64,000 nt of DNA from Amyelois transitella (lineage: Eukaryota > Arthropoda > Insecta > Lepidoptera > Pyralidae), in contig NC_083510.1 of the NCBI RefSeq assembly GCF_032362555.1, forward strand, positions 5,297,501-5,361,500, given 5' to 3'. Below, piece by piece: positions 48,917 through 60,500 of this stretch. The stretch's first letter is position 1. Each line of letters starts with the position of its first letter. The notes under the pieces are model-generated. The model was given only the letters and a program-made list of their open reading frames with translations, ran no database searches and was not told where the DNA came from. The translations under genes were made by a program, and so were the position numbers.

Positions 48917-49572
48917 AATTTCTTATTATTCAGTTGAATAAATTTTTGTTTTTCATTTTGATGGCTTGTGACCTAACCGGGGATTGAACTTGTCCCTAAC
49001 AACCAAACTACTAAACTAAAATGGCAAATGAAAATGTGTATGCATACCTCTCCGACCCAATATAATAATAATAATTTATTTAGAATTTAGTGAAACTGTA
49101 TGATTTGGTTGATAACATCACCAAGTGCATTAAGTAATATGCACTTTGTACTTATGAACACCATAAAATAAGCAAATCTGAAACTTAAAACGTACATTAA
49201 TGTAAGGTAAGTCAACTTTAACAGCGACAATATCTCTTAAAAACTTATTCCAAGATCTCCACTTCGTTGTAGCAGTTCATTTAACTTTAACTACAGTAAC
49301 GATGTCATTTTCACTTTTGAAATATGTAAGTATAGCACAGAGAACATTAATACTGAAGATGAAATATACGGTCGTTTGCAGTTGGATGTCGTCGGCCGCT
49401 TATTGCTGCAGTTGGTAAGATTTGTAATTTCGATATTACTAACCAAAAAAGGGGTACTTTTTTTAGAATACGGCACAGAGCATTAAAAGATAATATTGGC
49501 CGTATAACAGTATCATTATAATACCTATTAACGTACTGACAGCACAAAGCTTTTAAACTCGGTGAATCTTCT
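48917..49572. other. Non-coding, nothing recognised
   Basis: No supported feature beyond the LINE target site. Confidence 0.4.
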
Positions 49573-49705
49573 AGGCGATAGACTGCTTACGAACTCGTCA
49601 ATATCTGCATTTCAATTCCATGATTCAGCCATGCAGCTAACTTTGAGCTTTTTCGTGACCATATTGACTTAGTCTACTCCTTAAGGGATTGAAACGTGAT
49701 ATATA
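49573..49705 (+). repeat. Family A SINE-like repeat, decayed
   Basis: It carries 'ctaggcgatagactgcttac', 'catttcaattccatgattca' and 'ttaagggattgaaacgtgat' in family order, with many substitutions. Confidence 0.65.
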
Positions 49706-51357
49706 TTTGCACATTAAAGCACAATAGCACAATGTGTAAATTCCAAGAAAACCAAAATCTAAAACTATTTCAAGAGTGAACGTTTATCTGAAAACTATGC
49801 CTCGCCTCCTTTACGGAAGTGTGGGCACATATACGAGTATATTCACTTCATTTTCCATGATACCGGCCTAAAATGTGTGCTTCATCCACATTCATGCAAT
49901 ATTATGAATGTAAAAGAGAAATAAGTTGAACTGAATAGTAAAGCGCCTTTCTATTTTGAAAATCAGTTATAATTAATTCGAGGATGGAGTAAATTGAAGT
50001 ATTTTTTCAAAAATTCCAAATAAAAAAACATTTTACAATATCAAGTTGACAATTTTAATGATTTATCCTGAGATTAAGATCAAACTCTGAGAGAATATTC
50101 AAACTCCAAATTCAAATAAACCCAACTCGTAGCGAAACTAAACCAAATCCATTTTCTCTAACAATCACAAATCGTGCTTCAATTAGGGTTACAAGCAATA
50201 GTTTGCAGTCGATAACTTAACCAGGATTATTACCGCAAGCCGTTATCCCAGTGGGACAATTAGCTCCGCCGACCCTATTCCGACCCCTGCTGTGACGGCA
50301 GCCGCACATTTTATTTTCATCCATTGTTTTCATGTAACTCGCAAATAATTAAAAACGAAACTGCAGATTCTGTGAATACTTGCAAAAAGACTTAGGTGAT
50401 AAAAAAATAGAATGAACTTATTCAGATGGTCGTGTGAATAAGATTATTTCAAGAATGGTGTCGAAGTATAAGAAGTAAACAAATCTAATATACATTCCGA
50501 CATAAATCACACCCATACTAGCGGGTAGGCAGAGTATAGGAACATTTTCCATTGTTTTGATTCTTAAAACTTCTCAGTCTAACATGAAAATTTAAGCAAT
50601 CCCTTAAATTGGCCGAATTCTGCAAATCACTAGACATAAAGAAAGGTTTCTTAAACCTATTAACCGTTGTCAAAAAAGAACTATATTCCTAAAGTGGCAT
50701 GTCTAATTTAAATACTACACATAAAAATACTTACAGGCATAAATTTCAGTAGTAAAACAAAATTCGGATTCCCTGCATAGAGGAAAATGAATTCTCCATT
50801 ACTATTTTCAGACTAGCACTCGTAAATTAAACAAACCATTGGCAAATTTAAAGAAGCGTTGCTGAAATAAATCTAGATTTTAGATAGGTAAGCCGGATTT
50901 CGAACTAAAGAGCTCGCCGCATACCGAGAGAATAAAGAAAGTCGCTTCTATCTAAAACTCCAGTTATTCAGACTTTGTGGCTTTTCGGGTATTCCGCCTC
51001 TGAGTGACATAATTTTGTTAAAGGTTTTATAAAGATTGGATATTCAAAGTTGGTTTTATTGAGTAAGTATCTAGTAAGATAACCAAGAACGGTTAAACTC
51101 GTAAAACACCATTCCATAAACTTAGCACTTTGAGTCATTTGCTTTTTTCGATGCCTTGCCAGGATTTTCAATTAAAAAAATAATTTAAAAAATATTATAT
51201 ATCTTCTTAAAGAAAAAATAAACAATTTAATTTATTATAATAATTTCGATACCGCCTGTAATTTTTTTATGATTAATTGATTTTATTAAAGTCAAGAAAG
51301 AGCTGTGATTGACCAAAATCACCATAATTCTTGTTCCGGCGGGAATTTCAGAAAGTC
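49706..51357. other. AT-rich non-coding sequence
   Basis: A short reversed LINE-tail remnant ('gcgggtaggcagagta') lies near 50520. No gene is supported. Confidence 0.4.
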
Positions 51358-51403
51358 GTCTCTTAGTTCATCCCTAGATTAGTCTAGGGATGAACTAAGA
51401 GAC
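51358..51403. repeat. Perfect hairpin, 21-bp stem and 4-nt loop
   Basis: Arms at 51358-51378 and 51383-51403 are exact reverse complements around 'ttag'. The arm begins 'gtctcttagttcatccct'. Confidence 0.88.
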
Positions 51404-52202
51404 TAAATTTAGTGCGTTGATATGTCAGTCAGTCATTCACTTTCTTCTTTTATATATTTAGTCTTGTTTTTTTTAAATTATCATTGGCATGATTTCATAT
51501 AAAGGTAGTAGTTAAGTACAGATCTTCCCAGAGAAGTGCATAGCCTCATTCCAATCACAAAATAAGGTAACAATGCAAGTTTACCTACCTACTTTACAAT
51601 TGGAAAAGAAAATTTATGTTTACCAAATTTTTCAACAACATGTTTTCTGAGCAATATTGCACGATAACACTCGTAATATTCTATCTTTAAAAATTGTAAG
51701 GTAAATTCATTATTTTACCAAGAAACAAAATAATATAATTTAGAGGAACATCTAGTATTGAAAGCAACCACACCAGCGTAAAACTATTGAAGTTGGCATT
51801 GTCATTTCATCTTCTGTGTACTTTATGTCATCCGGATAAAATGTATGTAAATGTTATCAGCTTTTTGTTTTCGAAACAAAAGGGTCAGAGCTCTTCCAAA
51901 CTCTATGAACGTCCTTATTTAAATACGAACTGAACCTTCGATATTTGTACTTATAATGATTCAATAGTTCTTCAAAAGTATATGAACGAGAATCTCACGT
52001 CTTAATTATATCTAGCAAGATGTAAAACGAAATCGTTTTCTTCCCCAAATAATCGCCAAACAGGAGACAAGAGGATAAGTAAACCTTCTTTTTGTTAATC
52101 CAGTTAAACATGGAGGACACCGAAGATATAACCACATGAATCCTGCTTGTAGAAAATACGCTACGTTATAACTGTTTTACCAAGTCATTTCAGTATACGG
52201 AC
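51404..52202. other. AT-rich non-coding sequence
   Basis: No supported gene or repeat. Confidence 0.4.
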
Positions 52203-52312
52203 ATAAAATCAGACCTCTTTCCCGGAAGGGTAGGCAGAGACTACATATTTCCACTCCCACGATCCCTACATACATCTTTCGCTTCGTTGACATTCACACT
52301 CTTCGTGGAAAC
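52203..52312 (-). repeat. 3' end of the (TATG)n LINE
   Basis: 'gacctctttcccggaagggt' followed by 'aggcagagactacatatttc' and 'cacgatccctacatacatct' is the reverse of the LINE C-terminus. Small deletions break the frame. Confidence 0.8.
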
Positions 52313-52779
52313 TTATCGGTATAGGTCTTGAAACAATTGAAAAAATGGTATGTGCTATATGGAAAGGTACTCGTAATCTCCATTAACCGTAGCGTCACTT
52401 TTGAATGCCTAGTAGAACTTGGATAGCGGATCCGATCGCGGCGCAGCTAGTTACGCAACCACCGCACTCTATGCACTTGACATCAGATTCAATGCCATCT
52501 TTTTTTTTAACCTAGAATCAATTTTGTCATTGAAATTAATTTACACTTACCAACTCTTTATTTGTATACGTTCTCAGTTTGGTCAAAATTCATGTTTAAA
52601 TTAAATCAGAAAGTTGTTTTGGTCCTATAAATATTTAAACAATACAATTACTTAGTTCTACGCAACATTTCTAAAGTAAATACAACTTGGAACTCTACGA
52701 CAACATACATTCCTTACCTGAACTTTTAAATCCGAACTTTTTACCGCAACAAAGCAATGGCGTCACTGAAAAATGTTTT

Positions 52780-53120
52780 CAGTCCGAGTTCATGCTACAC
52801 GCACTATTGTGTACTGGGAAAGTTTATATTTAAGCGTCGGCGCGGGTAGGCGAAAGTTGGGTCGGGCGGGCGAGCGAGTGAAGGTATCGCGCGCCGCCCG
52901 AGAAGTGGCGGGCGAGGGTGGGGATGGGTGCGCGGGGGGATGGACGCGACCGGGGCGATATTGGAGAACGCATGCGTTGTTAGTCCGCGCCCGGAGAGCG
53001 CTGACGTCACACGGCTACCGCCACTCTGCCGCCCGACTCACCCCCAACTCTCATTTTGCTCCAGCGTGTACGACCGTGACTCATAAGTCGAGAGTTGGGA
53101 CAAACCACCACAGGCGCCGT
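52780..53120. promoter_or_regulatory. GC-rich island with promoter-like motifs, possible first exon of a host gene
   Basis: This stretch is strikingly GC- and CpG-rich against an AT-rich surround. It contains a GC box GGGCGGG (52864-52870), an inverted CCAAT box ATTGG (52960-52964) and a 12-bp palindrome AACGCATGCGTT (52967-52978). It also holds a full cAMP-response element TGACGTCA (53002-53009). A TATA-like 'ttatatttaag' lies at its left edge (about 52823). On the minus strand the sequence near 53037-53044 reads GGGTGAGT, a good splice donor. Together these suggest a promoter plus 5' exon, with direction unknown. The 122-codon frame at 52773-53141 has arginine- and glycine-rich, low-complexity translation and probably reflects base composition. 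Confidence 0.5.
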
Positions 53121-53626
53121 AAACAAATTTTGCATGAGTAATTAAATAATTTTCCCTGAAACAATTGAAAAATGTTTTTAATAATATTTTTGCTAAGTCC
53201 ACCTGTCTCTCAAATATATGTATAGCTATCCTACTGATTACGAGTATATAATATACTTATTTAGAGGTTCACAATATAAATCAAGAATAAGTTACTTTAA
53301 ATAGTAAGAATTAAGAACGCAACTAAACCATTAATATTCGTTACTGTTTAAGTAAACCACGAGTAGGGTAACAATAACCAGGTCCTATTTATATACAGGT
53401 GTCATGTTAATCGCGTTGCATATTGAAAGGAGACACTCAGTATTTGATTCTCGTTCCAAATAATTAGAAAAAAAGAGAGTTAAAATTTTTGTCTATTATT
53501 CAACAAAAACAAGAAGTGGAACCCACGCAGGCAGTGCGATTTCAAACGACGTCCAAACATTCTGACTCGATCTTTGTGCACTGTTTTGATTATTTTTATC
53601 ATTGACATTTGTATTTTTTTGGTTAT
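53121..53626. other. Non-coding, nothing recognised
   Basis: No supported feature. Confidence 0.4.
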
Positions 53627-53763
53627 AAAGCCAAGTAGCTGAACGTGGCCATTCAGTCTTTTCAAGACTGTTGGCTCTGTCTACCCCGCAAGGGATATCC
53701 CTTCATACATACATATGGTCACGTCTATATAGACGTGACCATATGTATGTATGTATAAAACCG
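53627..53763 (+). repeat. Family A SINE-like copy with inverted tail duplication
   Basis: The 3' half is normal up to 'taccccgcaagggatat'. An inverted copy of the tail then precedes the usual tail, which creates a perfect 50-bp palindrome at 53704-53753 (half-site centre 'cacgtctat/atagacgtg'). The stem-loop 'cagtcttttcaagactg' is at 53654-53670. Confidence 0.85.
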
Positions 53764-54206
53764 AAAAATATATACTTAATACTCTACAAAAGTTAATCAA
53801 AATGTCCTTAAATATGAAACGCAATTTACCAGACACCCTGTATATAAAAAAGTAACTGAACATTGTGAACATGTTGCTTATAACTGACAAAATTTATTAA
53901 AAGTAGAAATGGTGTGAAATTTGATTCGTCTTTTGTATCCTTATAAGCTCTAGAAAAAACTATAGCGTATTTCGAAATATATTATTTGAGAGCCATCGGT
54001 ATAAAGCACTGAAGATACCTATACATAACATTTGAATTATATATATTGGCTATATTATAAAAAAAACTGTAAGTAATGTATGAATATATGAGTATATTTA
54101 AATTTTGTGATCTTTAAATACAACCGTCAAAATGCGTTAAAACGGAAATCAAATAGTACTTACATGTTAAGCGATACCTTTTTGTCCGCAAAACGCCAAG
54201 GTTTAT

Positions 54207-54262
54207 TTAGGCAAATAGGAGACTACCGTCCGTTTAGAAGGCGGTTTTCTATTTACCTAAAG
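54207..54262. repeat. Imperfect hairpin inside the long direct repeat
   Basis: 'tttaggcaaatag' (54207 region) pairs with 'ctatttacctaaa' (ends near 54262), with further pairing of 'accg' and 'cggt'. The loop is about 13 nt. It recurs at about 62358-62413. Confidence 0.55.
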
Positions 54263-54757
54263 TGTAACTGCTATTGATAAAACGTCTTACAAAAGACCTT
54301 AACCCTATCGCCGCTATAATGGGCAGTTGGCATAATAACTGCCTTTTCAACTCGATATTGAGATCCTCTGGTTTAACCCATTTCCCTTTTTCACAAAGTT
54401 ACGATAAAAAGAAAGTACAGAATTGACACGTTTATTTATTTGCCAAGCGTGTCTTAAAGTACTTAGCGCGGCGCAAAAACACTTCAATATAAAAACTTCA
54501 CACATTCAACCCAATGAAAATAATAATCAAAACGACCATTTTTAACTTCCCAGCAAGATATTTCAAAAAATATTATTATTTTAATTGTGTAATTTAAAAC
54601 AGTTATTCCTATTTATGAAAAAAAAAACAATAAGAAAATTTTCCGTGTCGATTTTTTTTGCTAGACTTTGTGGGGTCACGGCCGTGCTAAGTTGAGTTAA
54701 TTTATCTATAAAATTCTTTTATACACATTATCATTATAAATTGAAGACATGTCATTG

Positions 54758-54931
54758 GCAAATGATGAGAGCGTCGAATCGGTTGGTTGCCCGGTTAAAA
54801 TTCTTGACGCGCAGGATGGCATAGTTTCAAATCCCACCTCGCCCATGTACCAATGACTACTACAACGACCCCAGGCTCTTCTCCATAATGGTGAAGATGC
54901 AACCGGGACTAAAGCCAGGAGGAAGAAAATT
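54758..54931 (+). repeat. Family B SINE copy, internally deleted
   Basis: The tRNA-like head 'gcgtcgaatcggttggttgc' and B-box-like 'agtttcaaatccc' are joined to the family 3' end 'gggactaaagccaggaggaa', and the middle is missing. Confidence 0.75.
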
Positions 54932-55431
54932 TGCATATGATGGGCCTAAGGATCCTGCAAAGATTATGCCATATAATCTAATTCTAATTCTAATCTAAAA
55001 GATGACTAAATAAAATATAGCTACAATTAAAAATATGAAATCGCTGTATATCTATACAATCCACATTTTATAGTAAAGTTTCCTCTTAAGCCGTTAATTC
55101 AACACCGAAACCCGACCGGTATTTATAGTAGGTACCTATAGAAAATATCACCTCAATTTCAAATAGTTCGTGATAATTAAAGCCAGCAAACTACTTCGCA
55201 GCTGTTAAGCTAATGTCAGGCCGCACTTTATTGTAACAAAGTTTTTCATTTTAAATTACATATTAACCCATTATCTGGGGGCACGGCAGCGCCCCCGCCA
55301 AGTCGAGCAAAAAAAAGCGGCACCGCTGTACCATCCTTTTCTCGAAGCAATTCAGGCTATTTTCGACCCCCCTATAATTTTGTTGTGGATAAAACAAGAA
55401 GCCTGAATTTTCAGTAACTAATCAGGTATTT

Positions 55432-55545
55432 TGCCAATTCTATCATTAAGCCAAATAGCTGAACGTGGCCATTCAGTCTTTTCAAGACTGTTGGCTCTGT
55501 CTACCCCGAAAGGGATATAGCCGTGACTATATGTATGTATGTACA
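55432..55545 (+). repeat. Family A SINE-like repeat, 3' half
   Basis: 'gccaaatagctgaacgtggc', the stem-loop 'cagtcttttcaagactg' and the tail 'gggatatagccgtgactata' are all present. It recurs at 63583-63696 as part of the long repeat. Confidence 0.85.
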
Positions 55546-55849
55546 AAAAGATCGATTTGGACATCGGACTTGGACTTGGACTCTGGTGAGGAATTCGGTT
55601 GCTGGCCCGTCGTGCTGTGTAGTGTGATACATACTAATAATCAAATCATGCGATGTCCAAGATGATCTATTTGTTTAAAAAGTTAAATATATTTAATATT
55701 ACCATGATAATAACTTATGTAATAACTTAAGGCAGAAAGTTCTTTAACTAGAGACTAAATAGATTAACCGACTTGGTATTACATCTCACAACTTTTTATG
55801 GTAGAAAGACTGAGCTGCGAGACTTGGGTTTTTTTACAGAATGTTTTTG

Positions 55850-57059
55850 ATGGCATATATTTTTCCTGTAGAAAAAGACAAAAATCTGAAAAGCATGTAT
55901 CATAGATAAACACTTCAAGTTAAGTCAAATTAACATCTACTGTTTCTTTTACTTTTTAATACCAGTTCATTATATAAATTATAACAAGGAGTATTCTGAT
56001 GAATACATGGAGGATACATATTCAGTGTAAATCTGATCTAAATCTGTTTAACTATTGGTGCAAATCAATAAAACTTCATCTTGTGAAAACTGTCACAGTT
56101 AAATGTGGAAAGTCTTACCTTCTCACTTTAACGAGTGGATCTCGTGCTCCACTTGCACGCTGAGTACAATAGAGGCGTTAGTCGGACACTTAAGAAATAG
56201 AGCGACAATTCATTTCATTTTCACGTCAACTTAAATCGTTTTAATTTTTGTTGAGATCTTTTATCCTTGATAATATAATTAAAAAATATTCAAAATCAGT
56301 TTGTCTGTGGGCATCACGTTTCATGGATCAAAAAAGTATTAACACTGCTTAAGGAATGTACTATAATAAAATAATACTATAATAATATATAAATGTACTA
56401 TTCATAAAATTTTGCGGTAATGTTTTGATACGGGCTATTTATTTAAGAAATAAAAATCTGCTGCATTCAGAATTCTATATTATTATTTAAATCCATTTAC
56501 GAGTAATGCTGGTCAAAACCGTATAAAATGCTTGGTGATTTCAATTGATTCCACCGCTCACAGTTTGACCACTTTACAATTTTTTTACTTAAAATATACT
56601 GAATCGTATTTTAATAAAATTTATTTAATTTATAATGTACAACAGTACAAGCGCTATAATTTCAAACTTCCAAAAGTAACATTAAACTTTGAGGTGCTCT
56701 AGATTATAACAATGTAACAAATACTCAGCCCCTGTGAGGATGGAACTAGCAAAAACTAATCGCGCCGCCGTACCGCCTCAAATGTCGTTTGCATGCATTG
56801 TTTTCATATGCTTTTTCATGTCATCTCTCGGTCGTTATAATTTAGTAGTCTAGAGAAAACTGCACCCTTCGCCGCAATGAAAATAAAGTTTTTGATAAGT
56901 TCTAATTATTATTAACAACAACGCAATAAGCGTTGCGTGAGTGCGGCCAAAACCGTCCGCGGGTCAATACCGGCTAAGTAAGATCGCGGCCAAACTAACA
57001 TATTTATGCTAATTCTAGCCCGGTCAATAAATCAGCACTGTTTTATTTGTTCGAACTGT
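55850..57059. other. Upstream region of the pogo-like gene
   Basis: Non-coding. It contains two related strings, 'ggtcaaaaccgt' (about 56513) and 'ggccaaaaccgt' (about 56945), that loosely resemble the motif cluster described for intron 1. No TATA box was assigned. Confidence 0.4.
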
Positions 57060-57226
57060 GTTCGACAGATGGCGTTATACCGTCCGCTTTTGGAGTAATC
57101 TTTGTTGAAAGTTTAGTCGTTTCTAGAACTCGATGCACGAGTGTGAAATGGTAACGAAAAAATTTAGATTAAATAGTGAATTTAACTATTAAAGAGTTTA
57201 GGTGATGTCAAAACGCATTGTTAAAG
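57060..57226 (+). other. Probable 5' non-coding exon of the pogo-like gene
   Basis: The right border is a consensus splice donor (AAAG|GTAAGT, exon ends 57226). The matching acceptor TTTTTTCTACAG ends at 57512, seven bases upstream of the transposase ATG. The left border is unknown. A short upstream ATG at 57205 reads into exon 2 in a different frame and stops at 57533-57535 after 14 codons. Confidence 0.5.
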
Positions 57227-57321
57227 GTAAGTACTTATGTTATACTCTGTTGCTTTTAATTAAAACTCACTTGTTTTTGAGTTATTCAAAGGAAAAAATG
57301 TATAACCTAAAAAATGGATAG

Positions 57322-57377
57322 TGGGAAAAATCGTACAAAATTAACGGGGCAAAATCGTTATATGGCGATTCTGCCCC
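57322..57377. promoter_or_regulatory. Cluster of three GGGGCWAAATCGT-type motifs in intron 1
   Basis: Sites are TGGGAAAAATCGT (57322-57334, +), GGGGCAAAATCGTTATAT (57346-57363, +) and ATATGGCGATTCTGCCCC (57360-57377, the reverse orientation). The last two overlap at ATAT and form an inverted repeat. Related sites lie downstream of the gene at 61776-62161. They may be binding sites for the adjacent transposase (inference). Confidence 0.6.
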
Positions 57378-57518
57378 TTATCAGACGTCGTCAATATTTT
57401 TGATCTACTATTATTATTTTTTTTCAAGACATTCAGTATTACGGTATTATTCATGTATACAGATATCATATCTTTTTTTTTCTTATTTCATAACAAGTGT
57501 TTTTTTCTACAGATCAAT

Positions 57519-60500
57519 ATGGTGCGAAATTATAAAAGAAAAACAGATAGGGGATCGTACAAGAAAGAAGACTTACAAGCAGCAGTACATGCTGTTAGAA
57601 ATGGCTCATTAACTGGGTACAAAGCTGCTCAAATTTATAACATTCCAAGGACCACAATAATGGACCACGTCCACAGAAAAAGGCTCTCTAATACTCTTGG
57701 AAAAAGACCTACGTTATCACCGGACATAGAGAATAACATAGCAAGTTGTCTCCATATTATGGAAAAATATGGCTTTGGCCTGACCAGGGCTGAAATTTCC
57801 GATTTGGTGGCGGAATATGTCACCAAAAACAATATACAAACTTGTTTCAAAAATGGAAAGCCAGGTAAACTATTCTTAATTTTGTTTTGAGATATTTGTT
57901 TTATCTTTATTATATACTAGTTTTTCTCACGAAATTTGTTTCGCTTTAAAAAGCCTGTCTTATTCCAGACCATAATTTAATCTGTTCCAAATTTATTCCC
58001 GATCCTTCAGCCGTTTTGAGGTGATATACTATATCAATGGAACAGACGTATACACACATATACACAAACCCATTCACAAAGTTTTGCATTTATATCATTG
58101 GTAAGATAAATACGTTAATGTGAACGGCATCGCACTCCATTTCAAAGTTTTGAAACGGTGCTTGAAATTAATTTTCAATTGAGCATAACTTATTTTTACC
58201 TTACCCGAATTCGACGAAAGAAAGTTTTGACAATACTCCTAATTATATGAAATTCACCTGTTAAAGCCGCGTTTAAGTCCGTTGAGTAGTTTCGAAGTTA
58301 TGACCTACCAGACACACATACAAACATTCCAAAAATTGTTTTATTGCTCTGCTACTCTTCTTTGATCACCCTTCATCAGTTTTTTGGAAAATTATTTAAT
58401 GTACATACACGGTATTTTTACTGTCTTATTATATATATTGAGTAGTATACCATCGCTAATATGTTACTCTTATGTTTAAGCTATATTATCATAACTTTCA
58501 TTTAAATCCTTTCTGTAGTTTTGCGTGAAAGAGTAAAAAACATAGACTAACATACTTTCGCATTTATAATATCGGTAAGGATTTTGTATGCGAATAATGA
58601 CACAAGCTTTGTCTTATATATTTATTTAATTTAAATAAATGATAATGTCAAATGTGAAAAATTTATGTTTCTGTGTTCATTGCAGGAAAGGATTGGATAG
58701 CTGGTTTTCGAGAAAGAAATAATCTGTCAATTAAAAAACCACAGCCTGTGGAATACGCGCGTAAAGTAGCAGCTGATCCTTTCGTGTTGAGCGAGTATTA
58801 CGAATTGTTAAATAAAACAATTAAAACTTTAGGTTTACAAGATAAACCAGGAGCTATTTGGAATGTGGATGAAACCAACTTTTCCAAGGATCCCCTTAAA
58901 TCGAAAATCGTTGGTGTCAAAGGTCATGCTGCTACAAGGACGATATCTACACCAGGTAAAGACAATACCACAGTTTTACTAGGAGCTAGCGCTGCAGGGG
59001 ACAAAATCCCACCCTTAATCATCTTTAAAGGCAAATATGTCTGGGACGAATGGACTTCGCCAAATGCATATCCTAGGACCACTTATGCTGCCACCAAAAA
59101 TGGATGGATGGAGAGTGACGTTTTCGAAGCTTTTTTTAAAAAATCTTTTTTACCGAGTATAGGCGTTGAGCGCCCCGTATTGTTAATTTATGATGGCCAC
59201 GCAACCCACGTTGGTTTGAACATTATTGAAGCGGCAAGGGATGCAAATGTTACCATCTTAAAACTTCCGCCCCATACAAGCCATATACTCCAACCATTAG
59301 ACATTTCAGTCATGAAGTCCTTCAAAGATCGTTGGGATAAAGTTCTTGTGAAGTGGCAGAGATTAAATATAGGCGTACAATTGCCAAAAAAAGAGTTTTC
59401 ACGTATTATTGGAGAAGTATGGGCCGGCATAGAGCCACAAATACTTATGAATGGTTTTCGTAAAGCCGGGATATACCCTTTTAATCCTACAGCAGTTGAT
59501 AAATCAAAGTTAGATCCTATGAAATTGGCCCGATTTCAAGAACAGAGTTCTGCGTTAGCACCAAAAAAATATGAACCACAAAACTTAATATCAATAGTAT
59601 TGACATTGATGAACAAAAACATTACACAAACTCCTAATAGGCGGCTTGAAATTGTACAGGAATGTAATTCTATAAGCACTACCAATACCAAGGAACAAGC
59701 TGCGATAAAAAAGCCAAACATCCCATTTGAAGAGTTATTACTGGAAAAAATTAAGCGTAGTGACACCTCAACAAAAGTAAAGCGAAGTAGAGTTGCAACA
59801 GGTGCAGAGGTTATCACTCACGATGATGTGTTAACATTGAAAAGAGAAAAGCAAATAAAAGAAAACATTAAATTAGAAAAGAATAAAAAACATATATCTA
59901 ACAATGTGTGCTTGTTAACTCAACTATCAAAAAATAGTGCTGAAAGGCAACCATTTTCGGGGAAACAAAATCTGCCTGCCTGTTTACAAAATCAAACGCC
60001 TGATGCCCGTAAAATAATAGTTACATCAAACATCGTGCTTAAAAAAGCTGGAGCAGTTGATTACTCTTCGACAAAACCTGGCCCATCAGGCATCCACAAA
60101 AAAAAGACAAGGACAAATAAATATGCAGCATCTTTCATGATTAAGGGTAAAGACAATAGTAAGAAGAAAAGTGGCAAAGAGAACAGCAAACTATATTATA
60201 GAAATAAACCTACAAAGAGTTATGAAACAGAATCTACCAGTTCAACGACCAGTGTATCTGGAATTATGAGTTGTCACAGCGACTCCGATATATTGAATTT
60301 CGAATCAGATGATGATCTAAATGATATTGATGGACTTTCATTGGCAGATAACGAAAACAGAAAAAGTGAAGAAGAAAACACTGAAAAAGAAAATACTGAA
60401 ATAGAAAGAACTCATACTGTAAACACTAACAATGATCACGATGCTATTGAACCTCCAACCGATAAAAATGAGAATGTAAAGGTGGGTGAAATTTCTTCAG

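Larger units (their letters stand above)
54018..55849 (+). repeat. Left copy of a long direct repeat (partner 62169-64000)
   Basis: From 54018 onward the sequence matches that starting at 62169 (offset 8151 bp). I found no difference on reading to the window end, which corresponds to 55849 here. The match may continue past the window. The copy contains a Family B SINE, a Family A SINE-like repeat and an imperfect hairpin, but no gene. Confidence 0.95.

Noticed and set aside
52773..53141. 122-codon Arg/Gly/Ala-rich frame
   Set aside because: It coincides with the GC-rich island, where stop codons are rare in every frame. The translation is low complexity, so it is more likely promoter or 5' UTR sequence than protein.
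53704..53753. Rho-independent terminator or operator
   Set aside because: The setting is eukaryotic, and the palindrome is explained by an inverted SINE tail.
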